Shown here: piece by piece, positions 58,317 through 64,000 of the stretch | How the letters are laid out: the number at the start of each line of letters is the position of its first letter | Position numbering within the stretch: the first letter of the stretch is position 1 | Assembly (NCBI GenBank): GCA_025357945.1 | Contig: JANYLJ010000034.1 | Location: forward strand, 1-64,000 | Length of the DNA: 64,000 bases | DNA from: Gemmatimonadota bacterium | GTDB lineage: Bacteria; Gemmatimonadota; Gemmatimonadetes; Gemmatimonadales; GWC2-71-9 | Reading direction: 5' to 3' | Program-made: the position numbers and the translations under genes | Notes under the pieces: generated by a model | Told to the model about the DNA's origin: nothing | Seen by the model: only the letters and a program-made list of their open reading frames with translations | Databases searched by the model: none

Positions 58317-59086
58317 GCGGGCGGGCGCGGGAATTCCGCGGCCGTGGCAAAGCGGTAGCCGACCCCGGGCTCGGTGTGGATGTAGCGCGGTCGCAGCGAG
58401 TCCGCCTCGATCTTGCGCCGGAGGTGCGCGACGTACACGCGCAGGTACTGCTGCGCATCGCCGAACTGCTTGTCGGCCCAGACCTCCCGAAAGAGCAACT
58501 GATGGGTCAGGGTTCGCCCGGCGTGCGTCATCAGCACGCGCAGCAGGTCCCATTCGATCGGCGTGAGGTGCAGCAGTTCGCCGGCGCGGGTCAACGCTCG
58601 CGCGGTGAGGTCGAGCACCAGGTCACCGATCACGATGCGCGCCTCGCCTTGCCCCGTGGTCGTCGCGGCGCGGCGCAACAGTGCCCGGGCACGGGCTTGC
58701 AGCTCGGACGTGCTGAACGGCTTGGTGAGATAGTCATCGGCGCCGGCGTCGAGCAGCTGGACCTTCTCCGCGTCGGCGTGCCGCGCCGAGAGGACGAGGA
58801 TCGGCACGCTCGACCACGCCCGGATCTCGCGGCACACCTCGAGGCCGCTGGTGTCGGCGAGCCCGAGGTCGAGGATGATCAGGTCGGGGCGCTCGGCGGC
58901 CGCGCGGTCGATCCCCGCGGCACCGGTGCCGGCCTCGATCACGCGGGCCGAGTCTTGAAAGGCGTTGCGCACGACGCGGCGGATCGCGAGTTCGTCGTCG
59001 ATCACCAGTACCAGGTGCGCGGGCTTGGTCGTGGTCAATGGGCGAGTGACATGGGGAGCAATCCGATCGCGAGACGGTTGTATCAT
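58313..59086 (-). CDS. KdpE-like response regulator
   Basis: 257 residues from ATG 59086; TTG 59038 would give 241 residues, closer to the usual KdpE length. The receiver domain has VLVIDDE, ILDLGLAD with the phospho-acceptor Asp, VLSARHADAEKV and KPFSTSEL; the OmpR-type winged helix ends GVGYRF. It would control potassium uptake genes, probably the KimA-like gene downstream, in place of the kdpFABC operon, which is not present here. Confidence 0.9.
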   Translation of the reverse strand: MIQPSRDRIAPHVTRPLTTTKPAHLVLVIDDELAIRRVVRNAFQDSARVIEAGTGAAGIDRAAAERPDLIILDLGLADTSGLEVCREIRAWSSVPILVLSARHADAEKVQLLDAGADDYLTKPFSTSELQARARALLRRAATTTGQGEARIVIGDLVLDLTARALTRAGELLHLTPIEWDLLRVLMTHAGRTLTHQLLFREVWADKQFGDAQQYLRVYVAHLRRKIEADSLRPRYIHTEPGVGYRFATAAEFPRPPA

Positions 59087-59119
59087 ACCCCGATTGGTAT
59101 GCCCCGCACCCGGATTGGA

Positions 59120-59149
59120 TTGACAGCCGGTCCGGCAACCCTCTACAAT
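59120..59149 (+). promoter_or_regulatory. Sigma-70 promoter of the magnesium ATPase gene
   Basis: TTGACA (59120-59125) and TACAAT (59144-59149) are separated by 18 bases. Both hexamers are near-perfect. The start codon of mgtA is 43 bases downstream, leaving a short leader without a recognised riboswitch. ATACC at 59087 and GGTAT at 59096 form a small inverted pair that could be an operator. Confidence 0.75.
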
Positions 59150-59191
59150 GGCAGCGCGCGCAACGGCAGGACTCATACCAGCGAGTGCACC

Positions 59192-61864
59192 ATGACCATT
59201 CCATCCAGCAGGGCTGCCGCGCCCGCCCGCGATCCACGCACCGCAACCGATGCCACATCGGCGGCTGGCGAGGCGTTGCACCGCCTGGCCTGGCTCGATA
59301 CCGACGCCGTGCTCCACGCGCTCGATGCGCGCCTGATCGGACTGACCGACGCGGAGGTCGAGCGTCGCCGCGAACAGTTCGGGCGAAACGAAGTCGCCCA
59401 TGAAAAACCACCGGCGTGGTATCGGCAGCTCGCGCACGCCTTCGCCAACCCGTTCAACGTCCTGCTGACGACCTTGGCGATCGTCTCCGGCCTCACCGGC
59501 GACGAGGAAGCCGTCATCGTCATTGGCCTCATGGTACTGCTGAGCACGATGCTCCGCTTCGCCCAGGAATATCGCTCGAGCAAGGCCGCCCAGGCACTGC
59601 GGGCGCTGGTGCGGACGAGCACAGCGGTCGAACGGGATGGTGACGAGTTTGTCGGCAACCTCCCGCCGATGCGGCGGCGGGAGATCCCGATGGACGAACT
59701 GGTGCCGGGCGACATCGTCTACCTGTCGGCGGGGGATATGGTGCCGGCCGACGTGCGCGTGGTCGCGGCAAAAGACCTGTTCGTCAGTCAGTCATCGCTC
59801 ACCGGCGAGGCGCTCCCGGTCGAGAAAATGGACCGCGCCACGCAACCCGCCGGACCCACCGCACTCACCGAGCTGCCGACCATCTGCTTCATGGGCACCA
59901 ACGTGGTGAGTGGAACGGCGACTGCGGTGGTCGCCGCCACCGGCAGCAGCACGTCGTTCGGCGCGATGGCGAAGGGGCTGGTCGGCCAGCGCGTGACGAC
60001 CGCCTTCGACGTGGGCGTGAGCAAGGTGAGCTGGCTCTTCATCCGGTTCATCGTTGTCATGGTGCCGATCGTGTTTCTGATCAACGGACTGAGCAAGCAC
60101 AACTGGCTGGAGGCGTTCCTGTTCGGCCTCGCGGTTGCCGTTGGGCTCACGCCCGAAATGCTGCCGATGATCGTCACCACCAACCTCGCCAAGGGCGCGG
60201 TCACGATGGCGCGGCACAAGACGATCGTCAAGCGGCTCAGCGCGATCCAGAACTTCGGCGCGATGGATGTTCTGTGCACCGACAAGACCGGCACGCTGAC
60301 GCAGGACAAGATCGTGCTCGAGCGCTACATCAATGTCGTCGGCGAAGAGGATGACTGGGTCCTCGCCCTGGCGTACCTCAACAGTTTCTACCAGACCGGG
60401 CTCAAGAACCTGCTGGACGTGGCGGTGCTGGACCATGGCGAGTTGAAGGCTGAACTATCGCTCGACAACGCCTATGGCAAGGTCGACGAGATCCCCTTCG
60501 ATTTCACCCGGCGCCGGATGTCGGTCGTCGTCGACCGCAAGCACGAGCGCCACCAACTCATCTGCAAGGGTGCCGTCGAGGAAGTCCTCGCGGTCTGCCA
60601 GTCGGTGCGGGACGAGGACCGGGTCATGGACCTCACCGCCGAGCGGGTTCAGGTCGCCAAGGACGTGGTTGCCGAACTCAACGAGGATGGCTTTCGCGTC
60701 GTCGCGGTCGCCTACCGCGACTTCGACCCGAGCCACGGGGCATACGCCGTCACCGACGAGTCCGATCTCGTACTCGCCGGGTTCGTCTCCTTCCTCGACC
60801 CCCCGAAGGAAAGTGCCGCCCCGGCACTCAAGGCGCTCGCATCCCACGGTGTCACGGTGAAGATCCTGACCGGGGACAACGACCTCGTCTCCCGGAAGGT
60901 GTGCCGCGACGTGGGTTTGGCCGTGGACCACATCGTCCTCGGAAGCGAACTCGTCGGGCTCGACGACAACCAACTCGGTGAGGTCGCCGATCGCGGCGTG
61001 GTGTTCGCCAAGCTGACGCCGGATGACAAGGTGCGGATCGTCCGGGCATTGCGCGCCCGCGGACACACCGTCGGCTTCATGGGGGACGGGATCAACGATG
61101 CTGGCGCACTGCGCGAGGCCGACGTCGGCATCTCGGTGGATTCGGCCGTCGACATCGCCAAGGAGTCGGCCGACATCATCCTGCTCGAAAAGAGCCTGAT
61201 GGTGCTGGAGGAAGGGGTGATCGAAGGGCGCAAGACCTTCGGGAACACGATCAAGTACATCAAGATGACGGCGAGCTCGAACTTCGGGAACGTGTTCAGT
61301 GTGTTGATCGCGAGTGCGTTCCTGCCGTTCCTGCCGATGCTGCCGATCCAGCTGCTGACGCTCAACCTGCTCTACGACTTCTCCCAGACGTCGATCCCCT
61401 GGGACGACATGGACCCCGAGTACCTCACGGTGCCGAGGAAGTGGCGGGCGGAGGACATCGGCCGGTTCATGCTCTTCATCGGTCCGACCAGTTCGGTCTT
61501 CGACATCGTGACGTTCCTCGTGATGTGGCATTTCTTCGGTGCCAACAACCCGGCACACCAATCCCTGTTCCAGTCGGGGTGGTTTATCGAATCGTTGCTC
61601 ACCCAGACGCTAATCGTGCACATGATCCGCACCGCGAAGGTGCCGTTCCTGCAAAGCCGGGCGACGTGGCCGGTCCTGGCGCTCACGGCCGCCATCATGG
61701 TCTGCGGCATCGTCCTGCCGTTCCTGGCGCTCGGCCGGAAGCTGGGTCTGCAGGCGCTCCCAGCGAGCTACTTCGCGTGGTTATTCGTCATTCTCCTCAG
61801 TTACGTGGCGCTGACACAGGTCGTGAAGGGCTGGTACATCCGGCGGTTCGGGACCTGGCTCTGA
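59192..61864 (+). CDS. mgtA: Magnesium-importing P-type ATPase (MgtA/MgtB type, P3B)
   Basis: 890 residues from ATG 59192; the frame is open for 270 codons further upstream but that part is antisense to the kdpE-like gene. The N-terminal cation-ATPase domain is RLIGLTDAEVERRREQFGRNEV, the phosphorylation site is CTDKTGTLTQDK, then FLDPPKES, ILTGDN and MGDGINDAGALREADVGIS, and a C-terminal six-helix block with TSIPWDDMD typical of Mg2+ ATPases. It imports Mg2+ down or against its gradient using ATP. The stop codon overlaps the next gene. Confidence 0.93.
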   Translation: MTIPSSRAAAPARDPRTATDATSAAGEALHRLAWLDTDAVLHALDARLIGLTDAEVERRREQFGRNEVAHEKPPAWYRQLAHAFANPFNVLLTTLAIVSGLTGDEEAVIVIGLMVLLSTMLRFAQEYRSSKAAQALRALVRTSTAVERDGDEFVGNLPPMRRREIPMDELVPGDIVYLSAGDMVPADVRVVAAKDLFVSQSSLTGEALPVEKMDRATQPAGPTALTELPTICFMGTNVVSGTATAVVAATGSSTSFGAMAKGLVGQRVTTAFDVGVSKVSWLFIRFIVVMVPIVFLINGLSKHNWLEAFLFGLAVAVGLTPEMLPMIVTTNLAKGAVTMARHKTIVKRLSAIQNFGAMDVLCTDKTGTLTQDKIVLERYINVVGEEDDWVLALAYLNSFYQTGLKNLLDVAVLDHGELKAELSLDNAYGKVDEIPFDFTRRRMSVVVDRKHERHQLICKGAVEEVLAVCQSVRDEDRVMDLTAERVQVAKDVVAELNEDGFRVVAVAYRDFDPSHGAYAVTDESDLVLAGFVSFLDPPKESAAPALKALASHGVTVKILTGDNDLVSRKVCRDVGLAVDHIVLGSELVGLDDNQLGEVADRGVVFAKLTPDDKVRIVRALRARGHTVGFMGDGINDAGALREADVGISVDSAVDIAKESADIILLEKSLMVLEEGVIEGRKTFGNTIKYIKMTASSNFGNVFSVLIASAFLPFLPMLPIQLLTLNLLYDFSQTSIPWDDMDPEYLTVPRKWRAEDIGRFMLFIGPTSSVFDIVTFLVMWHFFGANNPAHQSLFQSGWFIESLLTQTLIVHMIRTAKVPFLQSRATWPVLALTAAIMVCGIVLPFLALGRKLGLQALPASYFAWLFVILLSYVALTQVVKGWYIRRFGTWL

Positions 61865-63189
61865 TCGCGCGCGTCATGCTCATCACGGGGTTGGCGGCTG
61901 TCCCTGGCGCGGCGCGGGCGCAGGCACCGGCGTGCCGCTCCCACGTGCCAGCCCTGCTCGGCGCGCAAGCCACGTTCATCGGGCAGCATCTTTTGCCATT
62001 CCACAGTCCCTACGCCGGACCGATGAGTCTGCGCAGCGACGGCGACCAGCAGTTGAGCCAGAGTTACGGACTCTATGCCGGCGGCTGCCTGGGGCGTGGG
62101 TTCGATCTGTACGTCGACGCGGAAATGATCCGCGGTTCGGGAATCAGCCACGCCTCGGGGCTGGCGGGCGTCACCAACGGCGATGTGCTGCGCCAAGGCT
62201 CGGTTGACCTTGGCGACGCGCCCTATGTCGCTCGCGCGTTTGTCCGTTGGACCCATGCGTTCGGCAGCCGTGAACGGGACACCGTTGGCCGCGCGCCCGA
62301 TGACCTGCCGCGGGTCGTCTCACGCCGACGCGTTGAACTCACCTTCGGACGGCTGGCCGCGACCGACCTCTTCGACGTCAACCGGTACGCCAATGCCACC
62401 CGGACGCAGTTTCTCGACTGGGTCTTGTTTCAGAACGGCGCCTGGGACTATGCCGCGAACACGCGCGGCTACTCGAACGGCCTCGCGGCCGCGTGGATTA
62501 CCGGCTCCTGGACCCTGCGCGCCGGCATTTTCCAGATGCCGACGCAAGCGAACGGGAACCAGTTCGACGGCGACCTGCCACACGCGCGCGGCGAAAATGT
62601 GGAGCTGACAGTCGCGGCACCGCACGGTGCGGTCGTGCGGCTTCTTGCCTATCTCAACCATGCCCGGATGGGGCGATACGCCGTCGCCGACTCGATCGGC
62701 GTGAGCGAACATCGACCGCCAGACATCGTTGCCGACGATGCGCCGGCCCGGACCAAGTTTGGTCTCGGGCTGAATGCCGAACTGCCGTTGGCTGACGGCG
62801 GCGAAACTGGTGTCTTCGCGCGGCTCGGCTGGAGCGACGGGCACAATGAGAGTTTCGCGTTTACCGAGGTGGATACGCACGCGAGTGCGGGCCTCCAGGT
62901 CGCCGGTGCACGCTGGGGGCGCCGCCCGGATCGCCTCGGCATCGCGATCGCCGCCGACGGCCTCTCCCGCACCCATCGCGAGTACCTGGCCGCCGGCGGG
63001 CAAGGCTTCTTGCTCGGCGACGGGCAGCTGCGATATGGGACCGAGGCGGTGATCGAGCTCTACTATCGACTCCAACTCGGCTCGTATCTGCAGCTGTCCC
63101 CCGACGTGCAGTTCATCACCAACCCCGGTTATAACAGGGACCGCGGTCCAGCTGCGGTCGTGAGCCTGCGCCTGAACGCCCGGTACTAA
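61861..63189 (+). CDS. OprB-like carbohydrate-selective porin
   Basis: 442 residues if started at CTG 61861 (overlapping the mgtA TGA as CTGA), 437 from ATG 61876. The CTG start gives an Arg-containing n-region (IARVMLITGLAAVPGAARAQA), a better signal peptide. The mature barrel has alternating beta strands, FGRLAATDLFDVNRYANATRTQFLDW, GWSDGHNESFAFTEVDTHASAGLQVAG, and ends in an aromatic strand (VVSLRLNARY). Similar to OprB-type sugar porins. The link to magnesium transport is only positional. Its stop overlaps that of a convergent kinase gene. Confidence 0.8.
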   Translation: MIARVMLITGLAAVPGAARAQAPACRSHVPALLGAQATFIGQHLLPFHSPYAGPMSLRSDGDQQLSQSYGLYAGGCLGRGFDLYVDAEMIRGSGISHASGLAGVTNGDVLRQGSVDLGDAPYVARAFVRWTHAFGSRERDTVGRAPDDLPRVVSRRRVELTFGRLAATDLFDVNRYANATRTQFLDWVLFQNGAWDYAANTRGYSNGLAAAWITGSWTLRAGIFQMPTQANGNQFDGDLPHARGENVELTVAAPHGAVVRLLAYLNHARMGRYAVADSIGVSEHRPPDIVADDAPARTKFGLGLNAELPLADGGETGVFARLGWSDGHNESFAFTEVDTHASAGLQVAGARWGRRPDRLGIAIAADGLSRTHREYLAAGGQGFLLGDGQLRYGTEAVIELYYRLQLGSYLQLSPDVQFITNPGYNRDRGPAAVVSLRLNARY

Positions 63190-64000
63190 CCGGTCCGCGT
63201 CGGCAGGCGGAGCCCGACCACATTTTCCCGGCCCACTCGCCGGATCACCAACTCGCCGCCGTGGATGCTGGCGATCCAGCGCATGATGGAGAGGCCGAGG
63301 CCACCGGTGCGGCCAGTATCGTCGGCGCGGTCGGTCAGGCGCGGTTCGGTGGGGATCGGCTCGCCCGTGCTGCGCACTTCGAGGAGGACGCTGGCGCCGT
63401 CGCGGCGTACGCTCACGGCGACCGGTGCCCCCGGCTCACCGTGACGGCAGGCGTTCTCGAGCAGTTCGAGGAGCGCCTCGCGCAGGAGCGCCTCATCACC
63501 GGTCACTTCGCACGGCATGATCTCGTGCAGTTCCAGTTGCTGACCCAGCGTCCGGGCGCGGGCGCGGAACATGTCGGTCGCCTCGAGCGCGAGCGCATCG
63601 AGCTCGACGTCGTCCCGAAGCGGCGGCCGCTCGCCCGCTTCCATCCGCGCCAGCAGCATCAGATCCTGCACGCGGTGCGTCATCTGCCCCGCGGCAGCGT
63701 GCACACGCCGCAACACGCGCACGTACTCCTCCGGTGTACGCTCGCGCTCGAGACCGAGTTCGGCTTCGCCGAGCACCAGGGTGAGCGGTGTGCGGATCTG
63801 ATGCGCCACTTCGCGGAGAAAGCGGTGGGACTGCTCCTGCAGGCCCTGGATGCGATCGAGCAGGCGATTGAAGCGCAGCGCCAGGTGATCGAGTTCATCG
63901 CGCTGCCGGTGCAACGGCAGTCGGCCAGCGAGCTCGCCGGGGGCGATGGCATCGGCCGCACGGCCGAGCGCGTCGATCGGGGCGAGGGCGAACCGCGTTA
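63186..64000 (-). CDS. Sensor histidine kinase (partial, runs off right edge)
   Basis: About 270 C-terminal residues are present. Reading inward from the edge: a HAMP linker (RLPLHRQRDELDHLALRFNRLLDRI), HisKA with phospho-accepting His in LREVAHQIRTPLTLVLGEAE, then HATPase_c with LLENACRHGEPG, STGEPIP and GGLGLSIMRWI. The G1 box is degenerate (RSTGEP in place of DxGxG). The membrane sensor and start are outside the window. Confidence 0.92.
   Translation of the reverse strand, partial: TRFALAPIDALGRAADAIAPGELAGRLPLHRQRDELDHLALRFNRLLDRIQGLQEQSHRFLREVAHQIRTPLTLVLGEAELGLERERTPEEYVRVLRRVHAAAGQMTHRVQDLMLLARMEAGERPPLRDDVELDALALEATDMFRARARTLGQQLELHEIMPCEVTGDEALLREALLELLENACRHGEPGAPVAVSVRRDGASVLLEVRSTGEPIPTEPRLTDRADDTGRTGGLGLSIMRWIASIHGGELVIRRVGRENVVGLRLPTRTG

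Noticed and set aside
58376..59191. A 270-residue N-terminal extension of the magnesium ATPase
   Set aside because: It is antisense to the kdpE-like gene, has no family match, and a strong promoter with a normal start lies downstream at 59120-59194.

Overview
The window is GC-rich, densely packed DNA from a Gram-negative (diderm) bacterium. It carries a TolC-type outer-membrane exit duct, an OprB-type porin, many lipobox proteins, a type IV pilus minor-pilin operon, MglA/MglB polarity proteins, a PEP-CTERM protein and a bacillithiol deacetylase. With about two thirds G+C, Uma2-type nucleases and large Ig-like lipoproteins, this mix is most like a member of the Gemmatimonadota. That assignment is inference from gene content only. 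I see no tRNA, rRNA, CRISPR array or intact mobile element.

Layout. 1-1194: comM, leaving the window at the left edge. 1272-6423: a lysine riboswitch followed by a complete asd-lysC-dapB-dapA-dapD lysine/diaminopimelate operon. 6455-6618: a REP-like inverted repeat. 6638-11101: a 1304-residue NtrY-like sensor kinase and a coupled lipoprotein. 11160-19737: an efflux operon with TolC, adaptor, one ATPase and four MacB-type permeases in an A-B-A-B order. 19841-22809: bshB1, cysteine desulfurase and mnmA. 22883-24544: grpE-dnaJ. 24608-28361: a minor-pilin operon with a sigma-54-type promoter and a broken integrase, bracketed by a short direct repeat. 28492-32843: PEP-CTERM protein, FKBP isomerase, lipoprotein, cinA, pgsA. 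32840-36765: mglA, mglB, recR, ybaB, dnaX and the SRP RNA gene. 36788-40730: YncE-like propeller, YihY, YtxH and a class II aldolase. 40731-41275: an intergenic region dense in DnaA-box-like motifs. 41276-44847: pyk, a metallo-hydrolase and pgi. 45006-46262: two tandem Uma2 genes. 46394-52167: a lipoprotein, a 1355-residue Ig-like lipoprotein and a secreted protein. 52214-54796: tlpA-like, ccdA/dsbD-like and ispG. 54810-59086: a small protein, a KimA-like potassium importer and a KdpD/KdpE-like two-component pair. 59192-64000: a magnesium P-type ATPase, an OprB-like porin and a partial sensor kinase.

The least explained feature is a family of dispersed inverted repeats whose arms are tandem heptamers (GAGACGA)n and (TCGTCTC)n around variable spacers, at about 19.74, 22.81, 32.0, 52.71 and 53.46 kb. 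A sister family uses GAGCCGT/GAGCCAT heptamers and occurs at 41.14 kb and, in frame, inside dnaX at 35.34 kb. The first heptamer has no stop codon in any of the six frames, and copies have become part of the ends of ispG and possibly tlpA. Other points of note are several genes whose only sensible start is CTG, and a KimA/KdpDE potassium module without the Kdp ATPase.
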